64,000 bases of DNA, taken from contig NZ_OY780933.1 of assembly GCF_963676065.1 (NCBI RefSeq), forward strand, positions 3,552,501 to 3,616,500. The letters run 5' to 3'. Of this stretch, positions 1 to 8,339 are shown piece after piece. Position 1 is the first letter of the stretch, and each line of letters begins with the position of its first letter. The notes under the pieces were generated by a model. That model ran no database searches. It was not told the origin of the DNA and worked only from the letters and a program-made list of their open reading frames with translations. The DNA is from Maridesulfovibrio sp. (lineage in GTDB: Bacteria > Desulfobacterota > Desulfovibrionia > Desulfovibrionales > Desulfovibrionaceae). Made by a program: the position numbers and the translations under genes.

Positions 1-217
1 CCTGCTGGCGGAACTGATCTTTCTTGATTGTAATGATATGATCAGCATTACGGGGAAGCTCAACAGTACAGGGCGAAGTGCAGGAAACTTTACCATCTGC
101 AAAAACAGTTGCCCCCATGGGGTTTGTCGAAACCGGTATGGATTGAGTCTGAATGGCTGGAGTACACCCTGCCGTAGCAATAAGCCCACAAAAAATTGCA
201 ATAAATCTTTTTTTCAT
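1..217 (-). CDS. Small lipoprotein, 5' part only
   Basis: The gene runs off the left edge, so only about 72 N-terminal residues are visible. It begins MKKRFIAIFCGLIATAGC, a lysine-rich n-region, a hydrophobic stretch and a lipobox ending at Cys18, so the product should be a lipid-anchored envelope protein. The mature part (PMGATVFADGK, then CTSPCTVELPR) resembles a PEGA-type beta domain, in which a short variable loop holds two close cysteines. A good Shine-Dalgarno (GGAGGG on the minus strand) sits about 6 nt before the ATG. The panD terminator separates it from panD, so it is probably its own transcription unit. Function unknown. Confidence 0.7.
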   Translation of the reverse strand, partial: MKKRFIAIFCGLIATAGCTPAIQTQSIPVSTNPMGATVFADGKVSCTSPCTVELPRNADHIITIKKDQFRQQ

Positions 218-261
218 TAAACCCTCCCTTTCTCTGCTACATGTACATCATATCTAAAAAT

Positions 262-290
262 AAAAAAAGGCGCGGAAATCCGCGCCTTTA
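262..290 (-). terminator. Intrinsic terminator after panD
   Basis: GC-rich hairpin with arms at 267-275 and 280-288. On the minus strand it is followed by a run of T (A at 262-268 on the plus strand). It lies just beyond the panD stop codon. Confidence 0.85.
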
Positions 291-298
291 TAATTTAG

Positions 299-652
299 CT
301 ATTCAGCTTTTTTAATTTTGTTCCCGTCACCGAGCAGGACTACTTGTGGTTTATGAAGAGCTAGTTCATCTTCATCCAGCCACGCATAAGAACAAATAAT
401 GATCTTCTGCCCAACCTCACCCTTGTGTGCGGCTGCACCGTTTAAGCAAAACTCACCAGGACCGCCCTCTATGGCGTATGTAGTGAGTCTTTCCCCGTTA
501 TTGACATTTAATACGTCAACCCGCTCAAAGGGAAGGATACCGGCTTTTTCGAGCATATCCACATCAATTGAAATCGACCCTTCATAATCGACATTTGCGT
601 CGGTAATAGTCGCTCTGTGGATCTTTGATTTTAAAAGGCAACGACTGCCCAT
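299..652 (-). CDS. panD: Aspartate 1-decarboxylase precursor
   Basis: Converts L-aspartate to beta-alanine for pantothenate and coenzyme A synthesis; cytoplasmic tetramer. The 117-residue protein has the family hallmarks: KSKIHRA near the N-terminus, and YEGS with the Gly25-Ser26 self-cleavage site that yields the pyruvoyl cofactor. It also has Arg55 and the Thr58-Tyr59 pair needed for substrate binding and catalysis, and the NGAAAHK segment. Length is normal for PanD. The ATG is preceded by AAGGAGG. It is monocistronic or follows the MoaD-like gene after a 144-bp gap, and ends at a strong terminator. Confidence 0.95.
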   Translation of the reverse strand: MGSRCLLKSKIHRATITDANVDYEGSISIDVDMLEKAGILPFERVDVLNVNNGERLTTYAIEGGPGEFCLNGAAAHKGEVGQKIIICSYAWLDEDELALHKPQVVLLGDGNKIKKAE

Positions 653-796
653 AGCTTCCTCCTTCAGGACTTATATTTTCCTGACCGGATAAGCCGTTAG
701 CACGCAAAAAAGAGATTATCAATATAATAAATAATACTTTAATTTTTGGTCAAACAGTCAGAGAAGATAATAAACAGCTAAGATGATGTAATAATA

Positions 797-1024
797 TCAT
801 CCGCCACCAACAGCGGGAAAAACACCAACTCTATCACCGTCATTAAGTTTAGTGTCAAACTTACAGGAAACACCGTTTACAAAAACAATTTTGACCTCTT
901 CGATCGGAATCTCAACTTTCCGGAGAACATCTGAAACAGTATCTCCCTCGGCAATGGGATATGCATCAGAATTTTCTGGACATTTAACCGCAAAGGTGGC
1001 GTAGCAAAGCAGGGTAATTTTCAT
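797..1024 (-). CDS. MoaD/ThiS-family small sulfur-carrier protein
   Basis: A 75-residue beta-grasp (ubiquitin-like) protein ending in Gly-Gly-Gly. The diglycine tail is the site that an E1-like enzyme adenylates and thiocarboxylates so that sulfur can be delivered. The pattern GDRVGVFPAVGGG at the C-terminus is typical of MoaD/ThiS proteins. Whether it serves molybdopterin, thiamine, tungsten cofactor or another pathway cannot be told from sequence. No MoaE, ThiG or E1-like gene is adjacent, so the partner is elsewhere. It is minus strand, between ppaC and panD. Confidence 0.8.
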   Translation of the reverse strand: MKITLLCYATFAVKCPENSDAYPIAEGDTVSDVLRKVEIPIEEVKIVFVNGVSCKFDTKLNDGDRVGVFPAVGGG

Positions 1025-1133
1025 ACGTCCCCATTTGTATAAATTAAGAAGACAGGTTTCCTCGTAGAGTCACGGCTTTAAAATAAAAATGTAAAAAAAA
1101 ACTCCCCGTAGATCAACTCTATAATATTCAGCG

Positions 1134-1169
1134 AAAAAAAAGGTCCGGCAGAGAGACTCTGCCGGACCC
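1134..1169 (-). terminator. Intrinsic terminator after ppaC
   Basis: Strong hairpin with arms at 1142-1153 and 1157-1168 (GGTCCGGCAGAG pairing with CTCTGCCGGACC), followed on the minus strand by eight T. It lies 23 bp beyond the ppaC stop. Confidence 0.9.
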
Positions 1170-1191
1170 AAATAAGCATATTATACTTAAC

Positions 1192-2112
1192 TTATGCGGA
1201 GAATGCTTTCTCGAAGTTAGGTACAACCTGTTTTTTACGGGACATTACGCCTTCGAGGTATACTTTGGTACCTTCGGGAGCAACGCCGAATGCTTTTTCA
1301 ACAACGGAAGGATCATCGGAAACGATAAGCATTTCGGAACCTTCTTTCATGATGTCGGTAAGCAGCAGGAAACAGCTGTGACGGCCGTCAGCTTTAACTT
1401 TTTCAAGTTCAGCGTAGAGGTCATCTTTGATGTCGTTGAATACGGACAGATCAACAACTTCGAGCTGGCCGATGCCAACTTTTTTGCCGGACATATCGAA
1501 ATCTTTGTAGTCACGGAAGATCAGTTCGTTCATGGAAGCACCAGCAACAGCAGACTTCACGTTGAACATTTCCATTCCGAGAGCCATAACGTCTTCAACA
1601 CCAGCGATTTTAGCCAGTTCTGCAACAGCTTCTTTATCAGCTTCGGTGCAGGTTACGGACTTGAACATAACGGTGTCGGAAAGGATAGCACAGAGAAGTA
1701 CGCCAGCAATGTTTTTGGGGATTTCTACATTGTAGAATTTGTACATTGCATTGATAACGGTACCGGTACAACCTACGGGCCATACCCACATTTCGAGGGG
1801 GTTGGGGGTAGTAACATCACCGAGTTTGTGGTGATCAACTACTGCAACAACTTCACCTTTATCAAGGTTGTCCATGGACTGAGCGAGGTCAGAGTGGTCA
1901 ACGAGGATAACTTTCTGATCAGTAGCGTCAGTTACTACTTCGGGAGCTGCGCAACCGAATTTTTCCAGAACAAATGCGGTTTCAGGAGCGATTTCGCCCT
2001 GAGCAACAGCTTTGGTTTCTTCTTTAGCTTTGGACCAAAGGTCAGCAATTGCGATTGCGGATGCAATGGTATCGGTATCGGGGTTTTTGTGTCCTACTGC
2101 GATAATAGCCAT
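1192..2112 (-). CDS. ppaC: Manganese-dependent inorganic pyrophosphatase (family II)
   Basis: Hydrolyses pyrophosphate to phosphate in the cytoplasm. Sulfate reducers need this to pull sulfate activation by ATP sulfurylase forward. The 306-residue protein shows the DHH-family pyrophosphatase motifs in order: GHKNPDTDT near the N-terminus, VDHSD, VVDHH in the middle and SRKKQVVP near the C-terminus. The aspartates and histidines of the first three bind the Mn ions. Length matches family II enzymes without a CBS regulatory insert. A clean AGGAGG precedes the ATG. A strong terminator follows. Confidence 0.95.
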   Translation of the reverse strand: MAIIAVGHKNPDTDTIASAIAIADLWSKAKEETKAVAQGEIAPETAFVLEKFGCAAPEVVTDATDQKVILVDHSDLAQSMDNLDKGEVVAVVDHHKLGDVTTPNPLEMWVWPVGCTGTVINAMYKFYNVEIPKNIAGVLLCAILSDTVMFKSVTCTEADKEAVAELAKIAGVEDVMALGMEMFNVKSAVAGASMNELIFRDYKDFDMSGKKVGIGQLEVVDLSVFNDIKDDLYAELEKVKADGRHSCFLLLTDIMKEGSEMLIVSDDPSVVEKAFGVAPEGTKVYLEGVMSRKKQVVPNFEKAFSA

Positions 2113-2188
2113 AATAATTTCCTCCTAAGAAATATGGTAGCTTAATAGAGCTTGTGTCTTCTATCACAATCTTTTTTTAATGCCAACC

Positions 2189-2904
2189 CTACAGAATCCC
2201 GGCAATGAGAATAAAACCCACTATAACCACTCCGAAGACAAAAGTGGCGTAGGCCTTACGCAATCTAAGGGCCAGAAGCCCTCCGAGACTGGCAGCTATC
2301 CATAAAAAAGACCATTTCATATCCACTCCGGCGACCAGCGGCCCCCATTTGTGAAAAAATATACAAAGCATATAATGAAGGATGATGGTGCTTGTCCAGA
2401 AAAAAAGCCAAGAAGTGACAAAAGTTCTTAAGATTGACCGAAAAACCAGTTTTTGCGGTAGTTGATCACCTACTTTTCCCTTACGTGCCCAGCCGATCAA
2501 CTTATTGTGGCCGCGGTTATGCCATTGCCTGAGAGAATAATCCAACCATCCGCCGATGCGGGCAAGGGGCAGACAGGCCAACAAGATAACCATAACCTGA
2601 CGTGCTTCGGTAAAAGCAAATGAAGTGGTCAGGGCCAGTGCGGCAAATGTTGAAGCCAGGATATGGGGGGGGATATAGGTTCCTGCCGGGATATTATCCA
2701 GCCAGAAAAGCTCAAAAAATACTGCAATCTTGAGACTTGTGGTTACATCTCCGGTAACAGCGCCCCACAAGGCACCGACAACTAGGGGACGCTCAAGAAG
2801 GCCGGGATTTATAGTAAAACGGAAGAGCGAAAAAATCGCAAAAAAAAACCGACTAGCGCAACCCAGACAGGAAACGACAATGCCAATCCTTGAAACAGAC
2901 TCAT
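2189..2904 (-). CDS. PTS mannose/fructose/sorbose family IIC component, frame interrupted in a T9 run
   Basis: Polytopic membrane permease component of a mannose-family PTS. An open frame from about 2820 to 2189 encodes the bulk of IIC (NPGLLERPLVVG, then GDVTTSL, then several hydrophobic helices). The natural start is the ATG at 2902-2904, which overlaps the IIB stop as ATGA. From that ATG the frame reads MSLFQGLALSFPVWVALVGF and stops at TAA about 30 codons in. A run of nine T (plus-strand A at 2840-2848) lies in between. One extra T, or -1 slippage, joins the two pieces into a normal IIC N-terminus of about 240 residues. No IID gene follows. This could be a true mutation, slippage-dependent expression or a sequencing error. 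Confidence 0.75.
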
Positions 2905-3362
2905 GAAAACCTCACCTGAACAGGATCATTGGGAACGCAGCGAAAGTCGAGTTCAATACCCTGTCCTTTGAAATACTGGAGACAGGACTCATCATCAGAA
3001 CTCAAAGCCACACTGGGGGAAATCTGTTTTTTACCTGGTCCGTAATGAATATTGCCGATATTAACTGTGTTGAATCTAAATCCGGCATCAAGTGCCCTGC
3101 GTACATCGCCGCATGAAGAAAAGAGAATAATGGTGCTGCCGTTCCCTTCTGCCAAGCCTATAACTTTATTATTCAAATCCTCTACAGAGCAGAATGTGTA
3201 GTTGACCGAGTGCGGAATAGCGAGTGACATAATCTGCTGCTGCAAATCATCTCCGGCGACGGCATCATTGGCCACCACTATATTCTTGGCGTGGGTGTAC
3301 GGGAGCCATGTTTCGATTATCTGCCCGTGAACAAGTCGGTTATCAATTCTCACCCACATCAT
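2901..3362 (-). CDS. PTS mannose/fructose/sorbose family IIB component
   Basis: Cytoplasmic phosphocarrier that receives phosphate from IIA and passes it to sugar bound at IIC/IID. The 153-residue protein begins MMWVRIDNRLVHGQ; His12 in RLVHGQ is the phosphorylation site. The rest follows the sorbose-IIB fold, including VVANDAVA and NIGNIHYG. The gene lies 3 nt after IIA and overlaps the IIC start by 4 nt, so IIA-IIB-IIC are translationally coupled. AAAGGAT precedes the double ATG. In this lineage such PTS sets are often incomplete and may be regulatory rather than a major sugar uptake route. Confidence 0.9.
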   Translation of the reverse strand: MMWVRIDNRLVHGQIIETWLPYTHAKNIVVANDAVAGDDLQQQIMSLAIPHSVNYTFCSVEDLNNKVIGLAEGNGSTIILFSSCGDVRRALDAGFRFNTVNIGNIHYGPGKKQISPSVALSSDDESCLQYFKGQGIELDFRCVPNDPVQVRFS

Positions 3363-3365
3363 ATC

Positions 3366-3794
3366 CTATCCTTTAGAAGTTCGTTTTCGCAGCATTTCGC
3401 CAGCAATTACAATACCTTTGGCAGCGGCCTTACTGACTTCTTCAGCCATTTTCTGTAAAGACTCGTTACGCATCTGAAATGCCTTCAAGAGCATAGGCAG
3501 GCTGACCCCGGTAACAACCTCGATATGATCTCCCTGCAACAGGGACAGACTGAGATTTGTAGGAGTCCCGCCAAACATATCGGTAAGAATCAAAACACCG
3601 CTCCCGCTATTAACTTCGGCAATACTTTTTTTTAAAGTATCCACAGCGGCGTCAATACCTTTCTCGACATCAACAGAAAGGGATCTGACCCCTTCCTGCG
3701 GTCCTACAATTAATTCTCCCGCTTCTATAAGCGCCTGCCCAAAATTACCATGGGTAACGAGAACTATTCCGTTCTTGCTTGATTCTATGTCCAT
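3366..3794 (-). CDS. PTS mannose-family IIA component
   Basis: Accepts phosphate from HPr and hands it to IIB. Residues near the start (GIVLVTHGNFGQ) carry the phosphorylatable histidine (His15 counted from the chosen ATG). The segment LTDMFGGTPTNLS is the second conserved motif of the EIIA-Man fold. Length, 142 residues, is that of a single IIA domain. The ATG at 3792-3794 was preferred to an in-frame TTG just upstream; no strong Shine-Dalgarno separates the choices. It sits between rapZ and IIB in one operon. Confidence 0.9.
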   Translation of the reverse strand: MDIESSKNGIVLVTHGNFGQALIEAGELIVGPQEGVRSLSVDVEKGIDAAVDTLKKSIAEVNSGSGVLILTDMFGGTPTNLSLSLLQGDHIEVVTGVSLPMLLKAFQMRNESLQKMAEEVSKAAAKGIVIAGEMLRKRTSKG

Positions 3795-3823
3795 CAAAAT
3801 TCCCGATATATTCAGCTACAAAA

Positions 3824-4708
3824 CTATTTTAAATGGATATGCTTGTGTTCAAGGGAGACAGAGTAACCATTATCCTTGAGAGTTGCAAATATCCTCTCAG
3901 CAGTTGCAACGGACCGGTGTCTCCCCCCGGTACAGCCTACGGCAATGGTCAGCCGGTAGCGCCCTTCCGACTCGTAAAGGGGAAGCACATATTGCAGGAA
4001 ATCGAGATATTTCTCAATAAAAATTGAGCCCGGTTCTGAACCAAGTACGTAATCCGAGATAGCCCTATCCTGCCCGGACAGAGGACGAAGCTCTTCCTCA
4101 AAATAAGGATTGGGTAAAAAGCGAAGATCCATGACCATATCCGCGGCAGTAGGAACATCGTGCTTAAAGCCGAAAGACATGACGTGAACACGTAATCCGC
4201 GCGGCCTTTCACTCAATTCAGCCCACTTTTCCTGAATCCTGCGGCGCAGGTCGTGTATGGAATAGGTAGTGGTATCAATGACCAGATCAGCCTGGTTCCG
4301 AACAGCTTCAAGGATAGCTTTTTCCTGCTCCAACGCCTGCTCAAGCCCGAAATCTCTGGATTCAAGCGGATGAAGACGACGAGTAGTGGCATACCTGCGC
4401 ACCAATTCCGGTAAACGGGCTTCAAGAAAAAGAATGCTGGGACAGTATCCCATTTTGGTTAATTCTTCACGGGTACTTTCCCAGTCGCTGCTGAACTCCA
4501 GCTGACGGAGGTCCATGCCCAATACAATCCCCCGGTAGGCATTATCACGGGTATTAAAAAGCTCAACCAGACGTGAAAGCATTCCCGCCGGGAGTCCGTC
4601 CACACAGAAGAAACGCAAATCCTCAAAAACTTTTAAAACCGTAGATTTACCAGCACCGGACAACCCGGTAACAACAATCACTGGAAACGGATCATCAGCA
4701 GATACCAC
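3824..4708 (-). CDS. rapZ: RNase adapter protein RapZ (YvcJ family)
   Basis: Nucleotide-binding protein that in enterobacteria senses glucosamine-6-phosphate and directs RNase E to the small RNA GlmZ; in other phyla the target is unclear. The 294-residue protein has a Walker A P-loop (GLSGAGKST, residues 15-23) and the highly conserved C-terminal IAVGCTGGRHRSVATAERI segment. The start is GTG, with AAGGAGGA a few bases upstream. It lies between ptsN and PTS IIA, the usual rpoN-hpf-ptsN-rapZ neighbourhood that links nitrogen-PTS signalling with envelope precursor control. Confidence 0.93.
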   Translation of the reverse strand: MVSADDPFPVIVVTGLSGAGKSTVLKVFEDLRFFCVDGLPAGMLSRLVELFNTRDNAYRGIVLGMDLRQLEFSSDWESTREELTKMGYCPSILFLEARLPELVRRYATTRRLHPLESRDFGLEQALEQEKAILEAVRNQADLVIDTTTYSIHDLRRRIQEKWAELSERPRGLRVHVMSFGFKHDVPTAADMVMDLRFLPNPYFEEELRPLSGQDRAISDYVLGSEPGSIFIEKYLDFLQYVLPLYESEGRYRLTIAVGCTGGRHRSVATAERIFATLKDNGYSVSLEHKHIHLK

Positions 4709-4733
4709 TTTGTCCTCCTTAAATTGCAGCCTA

Positions 4734-4772
4734 CAAAAAAAATTAGCAATGACCTGAGTTCATTGCTAATGT
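4734..4772 (-). terminator. Intrinsic terminator between ptsN and rapZ
   Basis: Perfect 10-bp stem (4743-4752 with 4760-4769), followed on the minus strand by about nine T. It separates rpoN-hpf-ptsN from rapZ-PTS, either fully or as an attenuator. Confidence 0.8.
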
Positions 4773-4803
4773 GTATATTTTAAATTTTCAAATTGGTTCG
4801 GGC

Positions 4804-5253
4804 TTATGCTATGCCGAGGAGTCGGAGCAATTCCTCCTTATCCCCGGTTTCTATAAAAGCCTGCCGGAAGGCCTCATCTTTGAGCTGCCTTGAAATCTGC
4901 GCCAGTACCTTTAAATGGGTACCGGCCCCCTGCTCGGGGGCCAGCACCATAAAGAATATCTTACACGGCTGCATGTCCAGAGATTCAAAGTCAACCCCTG
5001 CGCTTGAGCGGCCGACGACAACAACAATCTCTTCAATGCTGTCCAATTTTCCGTGGGGGATGGCTATGCCATCCCCTATTCCTGTTGTTCCAAGTTTTTC
5101 ACGATCATTGAGGACCTTGAGCGAGTTCTCCACATCAATATCGAGACCTGCGTCCTTGAGTGTAGAAACCATCTCTTCCAGAACTCCACCCTTATCAGTG
5201 GCCTGCAGTTCATAGACAACAAGATCCTTCGCCAGATTATCAGATATATTCAT
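4804..5253 (-). CDS. ptsN: Nitrogen-PTS EIIA component
   Basis: Regulatory phosphocarrier of the fructose-type EIIA fold. It is phosphorylated through EI-Ntr/NPr and is known elsewhere to modulate K+ transport, sigma-54 genes and cell envelope synthesis. The 149-residue protein contains GDGIAIPHGK with the phosphorylatable His67, and the C-terminal HLKVLAQISRQL motif of PtsN. Its ATG begins three bases after the hpf stop, so it is translationally coupled to hpf and follows rpoN, the classical arrangement. Confidence 0.95.
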   Translation of the reverse strand: MNISDNLAKDLVVYELQATDKGGVLEEMVSTLKDAGLDIDVENSLKVLNDREKLGTTGIGDGIAIPHGKLDSIEEIVVVVGRSSAGVDFESLDMQPCKIFFMVLAPEQGAGTHLKVLAQISRQLKDEAFRQAFIETGDKEELLRLLGIA

Positions 5254-5256
5254 CAG

Positions 5257-5793
5257 TTAGTATCCCGGGTCAATTAAGCCGAAATCGCCGTTATTGCGAC
5301 GGTAAATTACATTTATAGCTTCGTTATCCGCATTACGGAAAACGAGGAATTCATGGTCAAGGGTCTGCAGCTGTTCTGCTGCTTCATCAATAGTCATAGG
5401 CTTCGGAACAAAGGAGTCAGACTCCACAATTACAGGTTCCCTATACTCAGCCTCACCATAACTGAGGATGTCCATACGGGCGGGAGCACTATCCTTACGC
5501 CTGTGACTCCTCGTCTTTTCATTCGCACGACGAAGCTGAGATTCAAGCTTGTCCAGAACCATATCCACGGTAGAATACATGTCTTCGGACACTTCGTAAG
5601 CAGATACATGCAAATGGTCGGAAGTCAAAACAACTTCCGCAACATGCCTGAACTTATCCACTGACAGCTTAACCTGCATGTCAGTATTGTCAGGGTTGCT
5701 TACATACTTTACCAACTTGGAGAAACGGCTGTTTGCATATTCCTTAAGATGTTCGGATGCGTCGAAATTCTTAAAAGTAAATGCTACGTTCAT
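5257..5793 (-). CDS. hpf: Ribosome hibernation promoting factor, long form
   Basis: Binds the 30S subunit in slow-growing cells and, in its long form, mediates 100S ribosome dimers. The 178-residue length and two-part structure identify the long type: an N-terminal S30AE domain (about residues 1-95, FKNFDASEHLKEYA onward) and a C-terminal dimerisation domain (about 125-178, KPMTIDEAAEQLQTLDHEFLVF... to the C-terminus). The ATG has an excellent AAGGAGG. The gene follows rpoN after 48 bp. Confidence 0.95.
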   Translation of the reverse strand: MNVAFTFKNFDASEHLKEYANSRFSKLVKYVSNPDNTDMQVKLSVDKFRHVAEVVLTSDHLHVSAYEVSEDMYSTVDMVLDKLESQLRRANEKTRSHRRKDSAPARMDILSYGEAEYREPVIVESDSFVPKPMTIDEAAEQLQTLDHEFLVFRNADNEAINVIYRRNNGDFGLIDPGY

Positions 5794-5841
5794 AGAGAGC
5801 CTCCTTAGTAAAGGGTGAATATGCTTTAATTTCTCCGACTG

Positions 5842-7257
5842 CTAGAATACTTTTTTCCTCTTGGACGAGGAGAGTATTCCCATTGCAGTCCTATACTTGG
5901 CCACGGTCCTTCTTGCGATATTGACTTCCAGCTTCTCTTTGAGAATCTCAGCGATCTTCTCGTCACTGAGTGGTTTCTTTCCGTCTTCTTCACTGATCAA
6001 TTTCTTGATCGTCGCCTTGACGGACTCGGAACCGACCTGAGATCCGTCATCCAGACCGAGAGCACTATTGAAAAAGAACTTTAGTTCATAAATTCCATGC
6101 GGAGTCGAAACATACTTATTTGTTGTGATCCGGCTCACAGTGGATTCATGCATTTCGATGTCTTCAGCCACCTCTTTAAGGATAAGCGGTTTAAGCTTGG
6201 TAACACCTTGAGCGAAAAACTCGCGCTGAAATCTCACTATGGATTCTAAAACCTTATACAAAGTACGCTGCCGCTGATACAGGCTCTTCATCAGCCATTG
6301 TGCGGAGCGCATCTTGTCTTGAAAATATTCCTTGTCGTCTCCCTTGGTTGATGCCAGCGTCTCCACATAAAATGCATTCATCTGCAGTTTGGGAAGACCA
6401 TCTTCATTAAGCACGATGACAAAATCACCGTCATATTCATAAACATAAGCATCCGGGCTGACATAGAAAGAGTCTCCGCTTGAAAAACTTGCTCCGGGCA
6501 GAGGATCAAGCGTCTGCATCAGGTCAAGATAACTCTTCAAATCCTCCATGCTGAGCTTGAATTTACGTGCCAGCGGCTTATAGCGCTTCTTTTCAAGATC
6601 ATCCAGATGATCCCGGACCAGTGAGACCAGAATAGGATCATCGTCAAGTTTCAAGGCCTCGAGCTGAATAAGCAGACATTCCTGCGGAGTCCGCGCAGCC
6701 ACACCGACCGGATCGAAACGCTGGATGCGGTGAAGAACCTTTTCTACGTCTTCGATTTCAGCGTAACATGTTTCGCAGACATCTTCCAAGTCAATCCGTA
6801 AAAAACCACCAGAGCTTAAATTGCCTATAAGACACTCGCCGACAACTCGTTCTTCAGCAGTAAAATCAGAAAGACTCATCTGCCAATGAAGGTGTCCTTC
6901 AAGAGAAGCAGCCTTGGTCAGACGGGCTTCAAAGGAAGTACCCTCTTCATAAGACTCCGACTCACGAGAAGCGGACTGTTTGGAGGTGCTGGAAAATTCT
7001 CCGAGATAATTCTCCCACTCGGCCTCCTTGGAAATCTGAGCCTCTTCCGCCGTAGCGGTTCCTGCTTCAGCGTCAGCGGCATCGGTTCTTTCCGCCGCTT
7101 CAGCTTCTTCAAGGATAGGATTCTCCATCAGTTCCTGATGAACGGTATCCATCAGCTCTAGACGGGAAAGCTGCAACAACTTGATCGCCTGCTGCAACTG
7201 GGGAGTCATCACCAGCTGTTGCGTAAGCTTTAATTGTTGTCTTAGTTCCAATCCCAT
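5842..7257 (-). CDS. rpoN: RNA polymerase sigma-54 factor
   Basis: Directs RNA polymerase to -24/-12 promoters and needs AAA+ activators. The 471-residue protein shows the glutamine-rich activator-interacting region I (LTQQLVMTPQLQQAIKLLQ), an acidic region II, the core-binding region, the helix-turn-helix and the diagnostic RpoN box ARRTVAKYR at about residues 448-456. The C-terminus is basic. Two good sigma-54 promoter candidates occur in this window, upstream of glnN and of the chemoreceptor gene. Confidence 0.97.
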   Translation of the reverse strand: MGLELRQQLKLTQQLVMTPQLQQAIKLLQLSRLELMDTVHQELMENPILEEAEAAERTDAADAEAGTATAEEAQISKEAEWENYLGEFSSTSKQSASRESESYEEGTSFEARLTKAASLEGHLHWQMSLSDFTAEERVVGECLIGNLSSGGFLRIDLEDVCETCYAEIEDVEKVLHRIQRFDPVGVAARTPQECLLIQLEALKLDDDPILVSLVRDHLDDLEKKRYKPLARKFKLSMEDLKSYLDLMQTLDPLPGASFSSGDSFYVSPDAYVYEYDGDFVIVLNEDGLPKLQMNAFYVETLASTKGDDKEYFQDKMRSAQWLMKSLYQRQRTLYKVLESIVRFQREFFAQGVTKLKPLILKEVAEDIEMHESTVSRITTNKYVSTPHGIYELKFFFNSALGLDDGSQVGSESVKATIKKLISEEDGKKPLSDEKIAEILKEKLEVNIARRTVAKYRTAMGILSSSKRKKVF

Positions 7258-7513
7258 ATATTCAGGCCACCTTGTAATATATTCTCAAATTCATTTCATT
7301 TCAGTCAGTTGCACACTGAAGCAATAAAAAAAATAATCTTTTATCCCCCAGCCTTGATTTAACTATGCCACATCCATTTGCAACATGCAACAAAGACCTC
7401 TGAATTATCTGATATTTATGGATTTTTTACACAAAATTTTTGCGCATGAAAAAAGTGTACCAATGTTCGGGCAGACTGTAAATCAACAAAGACTAAATTA
7501 ATCAAACTTTGAT
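7258..7513. other. Gap upstream of rpoN
   Basis: About 256 bp of AT-rich DNA between rpoN and the lptB terminator. It should hold the rpoN promoter, but I see no clear -35/-10 or -24/-12 match, RNA gene or ORF. Confidence 0.5.
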
Positions 7514-7547
7514 AAAAAAAGCCGGAATTCATAAAAGAATCCCGGCT
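7514..7547 (-). terminator. Intrinsic terminator after lptB
   Basis: Hairpin with outer arms AGCCGG and CCGGCT (7520-7525 and 7542-7547), followed on the minus strand by seven T. It ends the kds-lpt transcription unit before rpoN. Confidence 0.85.
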
Positions 7548-7574
7548 GATAAATCACATATTTCAGTAGCGCAG

Positions 7575-8297
7575 CTAAAGACTGAAACTGTCTCCAAGAT
7601 ATAATCTGCGCGCCTTGGTGTTTTTGACAATATTTTCCGGCGAGCCGTTAAGAATCACACGGCCTTCGTAGACAAGATAAGCCCGGTCACAGATTGATAA
7701 AGTTTCACGCACGTTATGATCCGAGATAAGAATTCCCAGCCCCATATCCTTCAGCGTGGAGATAATATCCTGAATATCAATGACTGCGATAGGATCGATC
7801 CCGGCAAAAGGCTCATCAAGCAGAATAAATTTAGGGTTGTTGATCATGGCCCGCGCAATTTCCAGACGACGCCGTTCACCACCGGAAAGATACATGGCCT
7901 TCTGGTCTGCCAAACGCAGAATCCCAAGCTGATCCAAGAGTTCATCCGCCCTCTTGGGCACTTCTTTACCTGACAGCCCGGTATGCTCGATGATGATCTC
8001 AAGGTTCTTGCGAACAGAAAGTTTTCTGAAAATTGAACTTTCCTGCGGCAGATAACTGAGCCCGAGACGAGCCCGCTCATGCAGAGGCAGACGGGTTATC
8101 TGCTGTTTATTGAAATAAACTTCCCCGGAAGTTGGCTTCACCACCCCCACAAGCATATAAAAAGTAGTGGTTTTACCTGCTCCATTAGGCCCGAGCAGCC
8201 CCACGACCTCGCCCTCGCGCACGGTCAAACCTATTCCGCGGACAACCTCTTTGGGCCCGTAATTCTTGACCAGTTTTTTGGCGATAATCGAAGACAT
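7575..8297 (-). CDS. lptB: Lipopolysaccharide export ABC ATPase LptB
   Basis: ATPase of the LptB2FG complex that extracts LPS from the inner membrane. The 240-residue protein has Walker A GPNGAGKT at residues 36-43, signature LSGGERRR, Walker B ILLDEPFAGID and the switch histidine in ISDHNVRE, all typical of LptB. It follows lptA after 42 bp and its ATG is preceded by AGGGAAA. Position next to lptC and lptA fixes the identity. A terminator follows. Confidence 0.97.
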   Translation of the reverse strand: MSSIIAKKLVKNYGPKEVVRGIGLTVREGEVVGLLGPNGAGKTTTFYMLVGVVKPTSGEVYFNKQQITRLPLHERARLGLSYLPQESSIFRKLSVRKNLEIIIEHTGLSGKEVPKRADELLDQLGILRLADQKAMYLSGGERRRLEIARAMINNPKFILLDEPFAGIDPIAVIDIQDIISTLKDMGLGILISDHNVRETLSICDRAYLVYEGRVILNGSPENIVKNTKARRLYLGDSFSL

Positions 8298-8339
8298 ATA
8301 TTTCCCTTTTGATGCGCGTCGCGCTTTTGATTGTATCGC

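Noticed and set aside
1378-2145. A 255-codon plus-strand open frame
   Set aside because: It is antisense to ppaC, whose protein is certain; composition of the overlapping gene explains the open frame.
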